This document shows, in pieces, positions 1 to 7,293 of a stretch of 27,052 nt of DNA. Positions within the stretch are counted from its first letter, which is position 1; each line of letters opens with the position of its first letter. Where the stretch lies: NCBI GenBank assembly GCA_905214245.1, contig CAJMLO010000010.1:1-27052 (forward strand), given 5' to 3'. Origin of the DNA: an uncultured bacterium (GTDB lineage Bacteria; Bacillota; Clostridia; TANB77; CAG-508). Below the pieces are notes generated by a model. That model did no database searches, had not been told where the DNA came from, and saw only the letters and a program-made list of their open reading frames with translations. Both the position numbers and the translations under genes were made by a program.

Positions 1-2
1 AT

Positions 3-665
3 TTTATAAAATCTATAAAAACAGATAAAGAGTATAAAGAAGAAAATGGCTGGCATGGATATTACAATAAAGAAATTGTAGAGCTTGCTAGAATATTGCA
101 GCATATTTTATCAGATTATAAAAGAGTATTAAAAGAGAATGAAGAATTAAAATACAAAGTAGAAGGACAGGAATGTGTAATAGAGACACAAGCACATAAT
201 GAAGAAGTTTATGAAAGAATATTTAAGAGATTAGAGAAAGAAAATGAAGAATTAAAACAAGATAAAAACCATAATTATCAAATGATAGCATTGGTACAAA
301 ATGAAATGTTAGGATATATGCAAGGATATGAAGATGGTAAGAAATTAAATAGAAGTGCTGTTGCATATATAGTAGAAAATCAACAGTATTATATATTAAA
401 CAAACAAATTGAACATTATAAAGAATATATAAAAAAACTACAAAAAGAAAATGAAGAATACTCAAAACAATTAGATTTAGACTATGTAGATAAGAATTAT
501 ATTTCAAAGAAAAAAATAGAAGATACAATAGAAGAATTGAAAGGTAAATTAGAAGATATATCTAAACGAAGAGAAAAATCAAAAACTAAAGAAGAAGAAA
601 CTGTATTATTGTGTTTAGAGATTAGAACTGATGAAAGAATAAAAACATTACAAGAATTATTATAA
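3..665 (+). CDS. Coiled-coil phage protein, 5'-truncated by window edge
   Basis: The reading frame is open from base 3 to the TAA at 663-665, so the gene begins left of the window. The TTG at 96 has no reason to be the start, because the frame upstream of it encodes plausible protein (including ENGWHGYYNKEIVELARIL). The visible 220 residues are charged and helical, with repeated KENEEL heptads at about residues 38-120, which suggests a long coiled coil. The C-terminal part, with YISKKKIEDTIEEL followed by a short helical tail, resembles a small hypothetical protein I associate with early or middle regions of clostridial phages. That likeness is from memory. No catalytic motif is seen. The function is unknown; a structural or scaffolding role in DNA metabolism is possible but unsupported. 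Confidence 0.75.
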   Translation, partial: FIKSIKTDKEYKEENGWHGYYNKEIVELARILQHILSDYKRVLKENEELKYKVEGQECVIETQAHNEEVYERIFKRLEKENEELKQDKNHNYQMIALVQNEMLGYMQGYEDGKKLNRSAVAYIVENQQYYILNKQIEHYKEYIKKLQKENEEYSKQLDLDYVDKNYISKKKIEDTIEELKGKLEDISKRREKSKTKEEETVLLCLEIRTDERIKTLQELL

Positions 666-769
666 ATTACAAAATAAACAAAAAAAGTAAAGTTTATATA
701 AAAAATTAAGTGAAGTTCTCAAAAACAAGTACAAAATGTATTGAATTTGAAAAAGAAAGAGGAAAACAT

Positions 770-964
770 ATGAAGATACCAAGAGTTGTAATAAAGAATA
801 AACAAGAATATGAGTTTGTAAAAAGAAACAATACAACAACGTTTCTATATAAAAATAAGAAATATGGATTCAAAGAAACATTTACATTGTATCAATTGGG
901 AGTTATTAAAGAGGAGGTTAGTCCGGATAAGAAGAGCGTGCATCCAGAAAATGTAAAGATATAA
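770..964 (+). CDS. Small conserved-type phage protein of unknown function (64 aa)
   Basis: I chose the ATG at 770 because an AGAGG Shine-Dalgarno sequence ends about 7 nt before it. The in-frame GTG at 710 lacks an SD, and its extra 20 residues look like untranslated sequence. The product is basic, begins MKIPRVVIKNKQEYEF and has alternating aromatic and charged residues (FLYKNKKYGFKETFTLYQLG), which suggests a small beta-rich fold. It lies 15 nt before the ArpU-like gene and is probably co-transcribed with it. Such small genes are common just upstream of late regulators in Firmicute phages. I recognise no domain and assign no function. Confidence 0.7.
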   Translation: MKIPRVVIKNKQEYEFVKRNNTTTFLYKNKKYGFKETFTLYQLGVIKEEVSPDKKSVHPENVKI

Positions 965-979
965 ATATAGGAGGTACAA

Positions 980-1390
980 ATGAAACTTAGTAAAGAAGAA
1001 TACAAAGAAGCAAAAGGGTGCTTAAAGAGATATAATTACAATCAAATTAAGTTGATGAATATAAGAGATGATATAATGAGTTTATGTGCAGTAGATGTAG
1101 ATGGAATGCCAAAAGCTCCATACTCAACATCAGATAGAGTATTAGACAGTGTTATTAAGCTACAAGAAGATTCAAATATTAAGGAAGCATCAAAAGAAAT
1201 AAAGATTGTGAATCAAGCAATAGAGCTAATCAGCAAGAATGCAAAATACATATTTAAACATCAATATCAACTAGGACAAGATAAGTGGGACATCATAAAT
1301 GAAGGTATGTCAGAAGGAACATATAAGCGTAGACATAGCGAGCTTGTGTATGCAGTACATAAAGAAATAAAAAAAGTGAGCCAAAAGTGA
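980..1390 (+). CDS. ArpU/RinA-like late transcription activator
   Basis: This 136-aa protein starts at an ATG with a perfect AGGAGG 7 nt upstream. The N-terminal half is helical (KEEYKEAKGCLKRYNY) and the middle carries SDRVLDSVIKLQ. The C-terminal 35 residues look like a sigma-region-4-type helix-turn-helix: DKWDIINEGMSEGTYKRRHS, then a helix ending KEIKKVSQK. That layout fits the ArpU/RinA family of phage late-operon activators, which usually sit just upstream of the terminase genes, as here. It probably switches on the packaging, structural and lysis genes by binding promoter DNA. The last codons overlap three 11-bp direct repeats leading into a promoter, so autoregulation or activation in cis is possible. 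The family call rests on fold pattern and position, not on a search. Confidence 0.65.
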   Translation: MKLSKEEYKEAKGCLKRYNYNQIKLMNIRDDIMSLCAVDVDGMPKAPYSTSDRVLDSVIKLQEDSNIKEASKEIKIVNQAIELISKNAKYIFKHQYQLGQDKWDIINEGMSEGTYKRRHSELVYAVHKEIKKVSQK

Positions 1391-1404
1391 GACAAAAATG
1401 AGAC
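1376..1404 (+). repeat. Three tandem 11-bp direct repeats at the end of the ArpU-like gene
   Basis: GTGAGCC (1376), GTGAGAC (1387) and ATGAGAC (1398) are spaced exactly 11 bp apart and separated by A-tracts. They run across the stop codon of the activator gene. Repeats on one face of the helix just upstream of a -10 element suggest an activator binding site, plausibly for the neighbouring ArpU-like protein. Confidence 0.6.
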
Positions 1405-1431
1405 TTTTTTGTCAAAAAAACGTGTTATAAT
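1399..1431 (+). promoter_or_regulatory. Candidate activator-dependent late promoter (P1)
   Basis: A perfect TATAAT lies at 1426-1431 and is preceded by TG one base upstream (TGTTATAAT, an extended -10). No good -35 lies 17 bp upstream. Instead, TGAGAC (1399-1404), the last of the three 11-bp repeats, sits 21 bp from the -10. That distance suits a promoter needing an activator. Transcription would start near 1438 and soon meet the hairpin at 1469. Confidence 0.45.
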
Positions 1432-1468
1432 TGTATCGTGGATAGATAGGTAAGACTATATAAACAGA

Positions 1469-1495
1469 AAAGGGCTAACAAAAAGTTGGCTCTTT
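1469..1495 (+). terminator. Hairpin, probable weak terminator or attenuator
   Basis: An 11-bp stem (two G-U pairs) runs from 1469-1479 to 1485-1495 around an A5 loop. The 3' arm ends in TTT, but only a short T-run follows, so termination may be partial. It would end a leader RNA of about 60 nt from P1 and insulates the orphan gene downstream. Confidence 0.5.
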
Positions 1496-1537
1496 CGACG
1501 TATTTCGACAACATTTGCAAAATAGATCATATATAAT
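1493..1537 (+). promoter_or_regulatory. Candidate promoter P2 with tandem Spo0A-box-like sites
   Basis: TTTCGAC occurs at 1493-1499 and again at 1503-1509, exactly one helical turn (10 bp) apart. The second copy continues as TTCGACA, whose reverse complement TGTCGAA matches the core of the Spo0A box. TCGACA (1505-1510) lies 21 bp upstream of a perfect TATAAT (1532-1537). The start point would fall near 1544, only a few bases before the AGGAGG at 1548, giving a very short leader for the 206-aa gene. The box-spacer-minus-10 layout is the same as at 26689-26721. Confidence 0.45.
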
Positions 1538-1561
1538 ATCTTTGAGAAGGAGGTGTTATAT

Positions 1562-2182
1562 ATGACGTACGACATTACAACAGTTGAAAATGCAAAAAAG
1601 ACTTTAAAAAATATAAGAAAAAGATGGCCAAATACTAAATTAGAGGAAATTGACTATTCAGATTTTGACTTCGTTTTAGAACACATAACTAGCAATATGG
1701 ACGAATGTAAAGATATAAAATTATATGGATTAAAAACGCTAAAAGAATTGATAGAAGAAAATAATAGCATTATAGATTTTGGCATTAAAGGAAGCACTAA
1801 GAGTCAAGAAGAGATAAAAAAATGTATTGAACATTGTAAGAAATATGATAATAAAATAAGTACTTTTTTTTCATATGAAGATGGGAAATATCAATATAAA
1901 GATAATTTGACTAAGGGGCCAGAAATATTCAATCAAAGTAAATTACCGTTAAGCTGTGCTGCAAGACAAGAGTGGGAGAAAAGATCAAAGGCTTTTAAAA
2001 TAACTATTATTGCAAAATATAATGAAATAAATTTCTTAACTGGCGGAGAAAAGACTGTGAGCGAAAAATTGGCTGAAAATTTAATAAATAAAACTCGAAA
2101 CGAAAAAATAAAATATTGTATAGCAGAATTAAAAAATAAAATAGAACCTAACAGATTGATTATAGAAGAAATAAAAAAATAA
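1562..2182 (+). CDS. Orphan 206-aa protein, moron-like unit
   Basis: The start is the ATG at 1562, placed 8 nt after a perfect AGGAGG (1548-1553). The in-frame GTG at 1553 overlaps the SD and is rejected. The protein is charged, probably mostly helical, with no signal peptide or membrane segment. Three of its five cysteines (in DECKD, KKCIEHCKK) lie in the first half; one is in SCAARQEW and one near the C-terminus (KYCIAEL). I recognise no family. The gene stands alone, with a hairpin and its own candidate promoter upstream and a hairpin terminator directly downstream, between the late regulator and the packaging genes. That is the usual shape of a moron: an accessory gene expressed independently of the lytic programme, often acting on the host. 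A role in host takeover, defence or sporulation is inference from layout only. Confidence 0.75.
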   Translation: MTYDITTVENAKKTLKNIRKRWPNTKLEEIDYSDFDFVLEHITSNMDECKDIKLYGLKTLKELIEENNSIIDFGIKGSTKSQEEIKKCIEHCKKYDNKISTFFSYEDGKYQYKDNLTKGPEIFNQSKLPLSCAARQEWEKRSKAFKITIIAKYNEINFLTGGEKTVSEKLAENLINKTRNEKIKYCIAELKNKIEPNRLIIEEIKK

Positions 2183-2186
2183 TTAA

Positions 2187-2217
2187 AGAGCTTATCAAAC
2201 GATAGGCTCTATTATTT
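2187..2217 (+). terminator. Hairpin terminator after the orphan gene
   Basis: A 10-bp stem (AGAGCTTATC with GATAGGCTCT, one G-U pair) closes on an AAAC loop at 2197-2200, five bases after the stop codon of the 206-aa gene. The tail ATTATTT is T-rich but interrupted, so some read-through into the DUF4406 gene is likely; no separate promoter is seen for that gene. Confidence 0.6.
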
Positions 2218-2240
2218 ATGAAAAAGGGGAGAAAATAGAT

Positions 2241-2531
2241 ATGAAATTAATGATAAGTCAACCAATGAGAGGTAAAACCAATGAACAGATAAGAGCAGAA
2301 AGAGCTGAACTAATATTGAAGTTGGAGGCAGAAGGACATGAAGTGGTAGATACAGTATTTGAAAATGCACCAGCAGATGAAGATGTAGCAATATATATGC
2401 TATCTCAATCAATTAGATACATAGGAAAAGTAGATGGTGTAGTATTTATGCCTGGATGGGCAAATGCAAGAGGATGCAGAATAGAACATCAGGTTGCAGA
2501 AGAATACGGGAAATTTATAAGAACAATTTAG
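2241..2531 (+). CDS. DUF4406 protein, nucleoside 2-deoxyribosyltransferase-like
   Basis: The 96-aa product starts at an ATG with GGGGAG upstream. It begins KLMISQPMRGKTNEQI, the signature opening of DUF4406 proteins. It ends with a glycine- and glutamate-bearing segment (PGWANARGCRIEHQVAEEYG) like the substrate-site region of nucleoside 2-deoxyribosyltransferases, with E82 at the position of the catalytic or ribose-contacting glutamate. The family is common in phages, and members are thought to act on nucleotides or their breakdown products, but substrates are mostly undefined. Cytosolic, no signal peptide. It lies between a terminator and a long structured gap, so it is probably read from upstream. 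The family call is strong; the reaction is inferred. Confidence 0.85.
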   Translation: MKLMISQPMRGKTNEQIRAERAELILKLEAEGHEVVDTVFENAPADEDVAIYMLSQSIRYIGKVDGVVFMPGWANARGCRIEHQVAEEYGKFIRTI

Positions 2532-2564
2532 TTATTAACGGATACTAGATAAATTAATATAAAT

Positions 2565-2814
2565 AATTCCAAAATCCTTATTTATCCTTTGGTAATTCAT
2601 ATAAAATGTAAGGCGATTCTAGTTTAAACTTTACCCTTTTGTGCATTAGGAAATATAAATAGAAATGTACTAAGCTTTTAAGGTAGTAGGCTAAAATGTA
2701 CTACCTTATATAGTAAGCAGTGATATAACATAAAATGCGAGTTAATAGAAAGTAAAGATGTTAGACATCTCTGAATATTAATAAGTATATATTTTATAAT
2801 TATATCATTGCTTA
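2565..2814 (+). ncRNA. Hairpin-rich non-coding region, candidate structured RNA or packaging element
   Basis: The stretch 2532-2848 has no convincing gene but contains several inverted repeats. They are: 2565-2573 with 2588-2597 (CCAAA/TTTGG core with a bulge); GTAAGG (2608) with CTTTAC (2629); TAAGGTAGTA (2679-2688) with TACTACCTTA (2699-2708), a perfect 10-bp stem; TAAGCAGTGATATAA (2714-2728) with its complement at 2800-2814, 15 bp with one G-U; and, inside that, AGATGT-TAG-ACATCT (2756-2770). A 10-bp palindrome AGTTTAAACT lies at 2621-2630. The nesting and the G-U pairs look like a folded RNA. The site just upstream of the terminase genes also allows a pac/cos or leader role. No group I or II intron core and no tRNA were recognised. 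Confidence 0.45.
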
Positions 2815-2878
2815 GTGTATGTAAAAATACGAATGAGGAGTTGCTGTAATTTGTTTAATTACAACAGATAGTCAAGTT

Positions 2879-3028
2879 ATGAAAGAAAAGTTTAATTTTT
2901 TTAATTGTATGAAATATAGATGTGAACAATGCAAATATAACAGTAGATGTGAAAAAGAAGAAATAAACTATGAAAAAATACATAACAAAGTGGCAAATAT
3001 AAAAGCAAATAGTGTAAATAAAAAGTAG
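2879..3028 (+). CDS. Small Cys-rich protein upstream of terminase
   Basis: A 49-aa ORF starting at ATG 2879 and ending at TAG 3026-3028, directly against the terminase small subunit gene. It contains CMKYRCEQCKYNSRC, a C-x4-C-x2-C-x5-C pattern that could bind zinc, followed by a charged helix. The ATG has no Shine-Dalgarno. The frame stays open upstream to a TGA at 2834, and a strong GAGGAG (2835-2840) lies 8 nt before an in-frame ATT at 2849, so translation may really begin there and add ten residues (reading CLITTDSQV after the start). Small Cys-rich ORFs at this position are familiar from clostridial phages, but I know no function. DNA binding or help with packaging is a guess. Confidence 0.6.
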   Translation: MKEKFNFFNCMKYRCEQCKYNSRCEKEEINYEKIHNKVANIKANSVNKK

Positions 3029-3037
3029 GTGTTTAAT

Positions 3038-3457
3038 GTGCAGTTTTATAATGAGAATATTGGAGAAGAAAAACTAAAACAAGAATATTTACAAGCTAAT
3101 TCTAGATGTAAATATAAGACACCAGATGAGTTGCAAGCTAGAGTAGAAGAATATTTTGGTATGGCTTTTCAAGAACATAGGCCATATACCATATCTGGAC
3201 TAGCCATATATTTAGGATTGTCTACCGAAACATTAAGAAGATACGAAAAATTATATGGTGATACTGAATATGCAGAAATAATCAAGGTTGCCAAACAACG
3301 AGTTGAAGAATACGCAGAAAAATCTTTATATGATTCAGGAAAAACATCTGGAGCTAAATTTGTTTTAGAGAATAATTTTGGGTGGTCTAGTAAGCAAGAT
3401 GTAAACTTATCTGGGGAGATAACTGAAAAGGTTGTAAAATTAGAAGATGTATTATGA
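3038..3457 (+). CDS. terS: Terminase small subunit (P22 gp3-like DNA-packaging protein)
   Basis: I prefer the GTG at 3038, which has AGGTG about 6 nt upstream. The GTG at 3029 directly abuts the preceding stop codon and has no SD. The 139-aa product has the layout of the gp3-type small terminase family: YKTPDELQARVEEYF, a helix-turn-helix-like segment (ISGLAIYLGLSTETLRRYE), then a long helix and GAKFVLENNFGWSSKQDVNLSG. The FxLxNxxxWxxKxxVxxxG ending is typical of small terminases. It should form a ring that recognises the packaging site and feeds DNA to TerL. The stop overlaps the TerL start by 4 nt (ATGA), indicating translational coupling. A headful (pac) mechanism is suggested by the gp3-like family, but the site itself is not identified. 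Confidence 0.85.
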   Translation: MQFYNENIGEEKLKQEYLQANSRCKYKTPDELQARVEEYFGMAFQEHRPYTISGLAIYLGLSTETLRRYEKLYGDTEYAEIIKVAKQRVEEYAEKSLYDSGKTSGAKFVLENNFGWSSKQDVNLSGEITEKVVKLEDVL

Positions 3458-5277
3458 TTAAGATAACAGCTGATTTTTTAATAGATAGAAGAAAGATTCA
3501 ATGGGATACCCATCATGACATAAAAAAAGATGATAGGTTTGTTTTAGGCGTTGCTTATGAATTGACACATAATGAAACTTTAAGGGAAGAGATAATTGAT
3601 AACCCAGAAAAATTAATAGAACTATGTTTTACTGTTGTTGATAAGGAAAAGAAGGTAGTTCCTTTTTTTCTGAATGAAGTTCAACATGAGTTTATAAATA
3701 TTCTGAATAAGGCCATAGAAGATTACGAGCAAGGGTTGATTACATCAATATCATTGCTAGTATTAAAGGGAAGACAACAAGGTTTTACAACATTAATAAC
3801 TGCGTATCAATTAGCAGCTACTATAACGAGGCATAATTTTGAAGGTTTAACACTAGCTGACAAGAGTAGTAATACAGAGGCTATTTTTCAAAATAAGGCT
3901 AAATTTATGTATAATAGATTACCAGAAATGATTAAGCCCACTGAAAAATATAACTCAAAAAGACAGTTATTGTTTGATAAATTAAATAGTAGTTGGAGTG
4001 TTGATACTGCAACTAAAGAAGTTGGTCGTTCAAGGACAATCAACTTCTTTCATGGCTCTGAATGTGCGTTTTGGAAAGATGGAATATCAAAGATACAAGC
4101 GTCTTTAGGAGAAACATTTACACAAAATGCAATAAAAATATATGAAACTACTGCAAATGGTTTCAATGATTATAGAGAAATGTGGAAATCAGGACAGCAT
4201 ATAAATTGTTTCTTTGAATGGTGGAAAACAAGAGAATACAGATTGAACTTTGAAACCAAAAATATGAGGACTAAGTTCTTAAATGATATTGATAGAAAGA
4301 AAGGTATATGGATATATGACAGGTTAAGATGGCTAAGAGATGAAAAAGTATTAGATGAAAATCAATTATACTGGTACTATAAAAAATATCAAGGGTATAT
4401 AGATAAAGAAGTAATTAAACAAGAGTATCCTTGTACGCCAGATGAAGCTTTTATTGCTTCTGGAAAATGTTATTTTAACACAGAAACAGTAATAAAACGA
4501 ATTGATCAGTTAGAACACCAAGAAAACAATGGAATACTGGATGTAGGATATTTTAAATATGACTTGGTTGTAAAGAATAACAAAAAGAAAATTATAAATA
4601 TCCGATGGATTAGTGATAAAGGTGGATTTATAAAGATATATAAGAAACCTAATAAAGGTGTTCCATATGTACTAGGTGGAGATACTGCAGGAGACGGTTC
4701 AGATAATTTTACTGGTGTTGTAATAGATAACACTAATGGAAAGACTGTAGCGGTATTGAAACATGAAAAAAACGAAACATTTTATACAAGGCAAATGTAT
4801 TGTTTAGGAATTTACTATAATACTGCATTAATAGGAATAGAAACTAATTTTAGTACGTATCCGAATAAAGTATTAGAGGAAGAATATGAATATCCTAATT
4901 TATATGTAAGAGAAAAAGAAGATGATTATACAGGCAAATTAGAGAAAAGGTATGGATTTAGAACTGATAGAAATACAAGACCACTAATACTTGCAGAATT
5001 GCAAAGAATAATAAATGAAGAGCCAGAGTCGATAACAGATATTGAAATATTTAAAGAGGCTCTTACATTTGTTAAGAATGAAAAAGGCAGACCAGAAGCA
5101 CAAGAAGGTAGCCATGATGATTTAGTTATGGGAACAGCTATTACATATTACATAAGGGATCAACAAAAAACAAGGGTAGAAAATACTCAAAGTGTAGTGA
5201 ATGAAAATGTATTTTATAGTTTTGACAATGATAAGAAGTTTAAAGAAGATTATGGAGAGACTATAGAAGTTATATAA
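3454..5277 (+). CDS. terL: Terminase large subunit
   Basis: The 607-aa packaging motor has an ATPase and a nuclease domain. A deviant Walker A, KGRQQGFTT, is at residues 105-113. Walker B with the catalytic glutamate is within FFHGSECAFW (198-207). A coupling motif ETTANG follows at 231-236. The RNase H-like nuclease shows GGDTAGDGSDN (first aspartate D410), GIETN (E463) and GSHDDLVMG (D555/D556), the expected three acidic clusters. It pumps DNA into the prohead through the portal and cuts the concatemer. The start overlaps the terS stop. Length fits P22/T4-type large terminases. No key residue appears to be missing. Confidence 0.95.
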   Translation: MIKITADFLIDRRKIQWDTHHDIKKDDRFVLGVAYELTHNETLREEIIDNPEKLIELCFTVVDKEKKVVPFFLNEVQHEFINILNKAIEDYEQGLITSISLLVLKGRQQGFTTLITAYQLAATITRHNFEGLTLADKSSNTEAIFQNKAKFMYNRLPEMIKPTEKYNSKRQLLFDKLNSSWSVDTATKEVGRSRTINFFHGSECAFWKDGISKIQASLGETFTQNAIKIYETTANGFNDYREMWKSGQHINCFFEWWKTREYRLNFETKNMRTKFLNDIDRKKGIWIYDRLRWLRDEKVLDENQLYWYYKKYQGYIDKEVIKQEYPCTPDEAFIASGKCYFNTETVIKRIDQLEHQENNGILDVGYFKYDLVVKNNKKKIINIRWISDKGGFIKIYKKPNKGVPYVLGGDTAGDGSDNFTGVVIDNTNGKTVAVLKHEKNETFYTRQMYCLGIYYNTALIGIETNFSTYPNKVLEEEYEYPNLYVREKEDDYTGKLEKRYGFRTDRNTRPLILAELQRIINEEPESITDIEIFKEALTFVKNEKGRPEAQEGSHDDLVMGTAITYYIRDQQKTRVENTQSVVNENVFYSFDNDKKFKEDYGETIEVI

Positions 5278-5297
5278 AATGAAGAAGGAGAACGCCA

Positions 5298-5540
5298 ATG
5301 GAAGTGTTGTTAGTGTTAGTTAATGGCTTTTTTATGCTGTTAGCTTTTTATTTAGGAAAACATGATAAAGAAGATTTAAATCCAATAAGATACATAGAAA
5401 ATGTGCAAGATAAAGTAGAAGAACACAAAGAAAAAGTTATAGAAAGAGAATATAAAAAAGAACAGGAAGCTCAAGAAAAAGCAGAAATATATAACATAGA
5501 CCACTATGATGGGACAAGCATAGGACAAAAAGATATTTAG
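5298..5540 (+). CDS. Small single-pass membrane protein between terL and portal
   Basis: The 80-aa product starts at an ATG 6 nt after AAGGAGA. Residues 3-19 (VLLVLVNGFFMLLAFYL) form one clear hydrophobic helix. The rest is highly charged and probably a helix or coiled coil (VEEHKEKVIEREYKKEQEAQ). No signal-peptidase site is obvious, so it is probably anchored with the tail in the cytosol. It sits 20 nt after terL and 17 nt before the portal gene and is co-expressed with the head genes. A tiny membrane protein at this position could tether assembly or packaging to the membrane, but I recognise no family. Confidence 0.75.
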   Translation: MEVLLVLVNGFFMLLAFYLGKHDKEDLNPIRYIENVQDKVEEHKEKVIEREYKKEQEAQEKAEIYNIDHYDGTSIGQKDI

Positions 5541-5557
5541 CATTAAAGGAGTAAGTT

Positions 5558-7264
5558 ATGGATTTAAAGGAATTGAAAGAAACGGAAGTATGGCAGCTAT
5601 ACCAAAGAGGCAAGTCGTATCTATATATGATGAATGTATATTCTGATACGGATAAAAATCACAGAATGTATAATGGTAATCAATGGGAAGGTCTTAAAAT
5701 AAAGAGTATAGAGCCAGTACAACTTAATTTTATAAAACCAGTGGTTAAATATAAGGTTGCTGTAATTAATCAAAACTTATGGGGGATTGTATATAATCCA
5801 GATAATTTTGAAGAGGATTTTAGAGACACAGCAAGCCAACTATGTAAGTTACTAAACTTAAAGGCAGCTAACATATGGGAAAAGGATAGAATGGATATCA
5901 AAATAAGAAAGATATCTAAAGAGGCTGCAATAAATGATGAAGCTCCAATGTATTTGAGATATGATAATGATAAAAAAATGCCAATATCTGAAAAAATAAG
6001 CAAAAATGATATTTACTATGGAGATGAGAATAATAGTGAGATTCAAACTCAGCCATATATTTTAATTAGACAAAGAAAGTCTGTAATTGAAGCGAGAAAT
6101 CTTGCAGCATCAGAAGGTGTACCAAAAGAAGAGCTAGAAAAAATAATTGGAGATAACCAAACTTGGGAAGAAGCTGGAGATCAAGCTAAGTATGAAGTTG
6201 ATGACAAGGTTACAATTATAACTAAGTTTTATAAGAATAATGGCAAAGTATATTATACTATGGCGACAAGGTATTTAGATATTATAAAAGACGAAAATAG
6301 TGGTTTAACGAGATATCCTATTGCCCATATGCTATGGGAAGATAAAGAAGGCTCGGCTAGAGGAGAAGGAGAAGTTAGAAATTTAATTGCAAATCAGATA
6401 GAAGTTAATAAAACTCTAATGAGAAGAGCCTTGGTGGCAAAACAGACCGCATATCCTCAAAAAATTGTTAATGTTGATGCAATAGAGAACCCTAGTGCTG
6501 TTGATACCGTTGGAGGAACTATTAAAGTAAAAGGAAAACAAGTTGAAGACGTAAAGAAAATGTTTGCCACCACACAACCTATGCAAATGAGTTCAGATGT
6601 CGAGTTATTACAAAATGATTTAATAAAAACAACAAGGGAACTTGCAGGTGCTGGAGATATTACAACTGGGGCAGTAAATCCAGAAACTGCATCTGGTAAA
6701 GCAATACTAGCAGTTCAGAATGCATCACAGCAACCTCTTGTTGAACAAATGGCTTCATTAAAAGACTTTATAGAACAAATAGCATTAATTTGGCTTGATA
6801 TGATTATTACATACAACCCTAATGGATTGATATTACAGGATAAAAGTATAAATCAGATAACTGGAGAAGAAACTATAACTCCTATAAAAGTAAATGAAGA
6901 GGCACTAACAAAACTAAAGGCTTCAGTTAAAATTGATATAACTCCAATTTCTGCATATGACAAATATGCACAAGAGCTTAGCATGGAAAATCTGCTTAAG
7001 GGTGGTTGGTTTAGTCCACAAAAAATAGGCCAATTAGAAACTTATGTTGAGGCATTACCAGATAATAGTACAATGCCTAAGCAACAATTACTAGAACTGA
7101 TAAAGAAAGTAAAGGCAAAACAAGAATATATAGCACAAATACAGGCACAAATGCAGATGCAGACTCAAAGAGCAAATCAATTTTTGCAAAATGATCCAGA
7201 TGCACAAGCTTCGCAGATGGCAGAGGCACAACAAAGAATTGATAGTCAATATAATTCAAATTAA
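5558..7264 (+). CDS. Portal protein
   Basis: The 568-aa protein lies after terL and before the scaffold, the standard portal position. The N-terminus (HRMYNGNQWEG, then FIKPVVKYKVAVINQN) matches the conserved opening of portal proteins, where a short Y-x-G-x-Q-W segment precedes the wing domain. The middle carries GEGEVRNLIANQIEVNKTLMRR and TTGAVNPETASGKAILAVQN, typical of the stem and crown helices. The C-terminus (QAQMQMQTQRANQF) is glutamine-rich and likely extends the crown or barrel. Twelve copies would form the DNA channel, dock TerL and bind the adaptor. Good SD (AAAGGAG) before the ATG. P22- or SPP1-type subfamily cannot be decided by eye. Confidence 0.9.
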   Translation: MDLKELKETEVWQLYQRGKSYLYMMNVYSDTDKNHRMYNGNQWEGLKIKSIEPVQLNFIKPVVKYKVAVINQNLWGIVYNPDNFEEDFRDTASQLCKLLNLKAANIWEKDRMDIKIRKISKEAAINDEAPMYLRYDNDKKMPISEKISKNDIYYGDENNSEIQTQPYILIRQRKSVIEARNLAASEGVPKEELEKIIGDNQTWEEAGDQAKYEVDDKVTIITKFYKNNGKVYYTMATRYLDIIKDENSGLTRYPIAHMLWEDKEGSARGEGEVRNLIANQIEVNKTLMRRALVAKQTAYPQKIVNVDAIENPSAVDTVGGTIKVKGKQVEDVKKMFATTQPMQMSSDVELLQNDLIKTTRELAGAGDITTGAVNPETASGKAILAVQNASQQPLVEQMASLKDFIEQIALIWLDMIITYNPNGLILQDKSINQITGEETITPIKVNEEALTKLKASVKIDITPISAYDKYAQELSMENLLKGGWFSPQKIGQLETYVEALPDNSTMPKQQLLELIKKVKAKQEYIAQIQAQMQMQTQRANQFLQNDPDAQASQMAEAQQRIDSQYNSN

Positions 7265-7293
7265 GTTTCTTAATAATTTAGTAAAGTTATTAA

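Noticed and set aside
1409..1431. TTGTCA as the -35 of promoter P1
   Set aside because: It is only 11 bp from the TATAAT, too close for a sigma-A -35.
2532..2878. Group I or II intron, or tRNA, in the structured gap
   Set aside because: I found no group I P3/P7 core, no group II domain V-like sequence, and no T-loop GGTTCGA-type motif.
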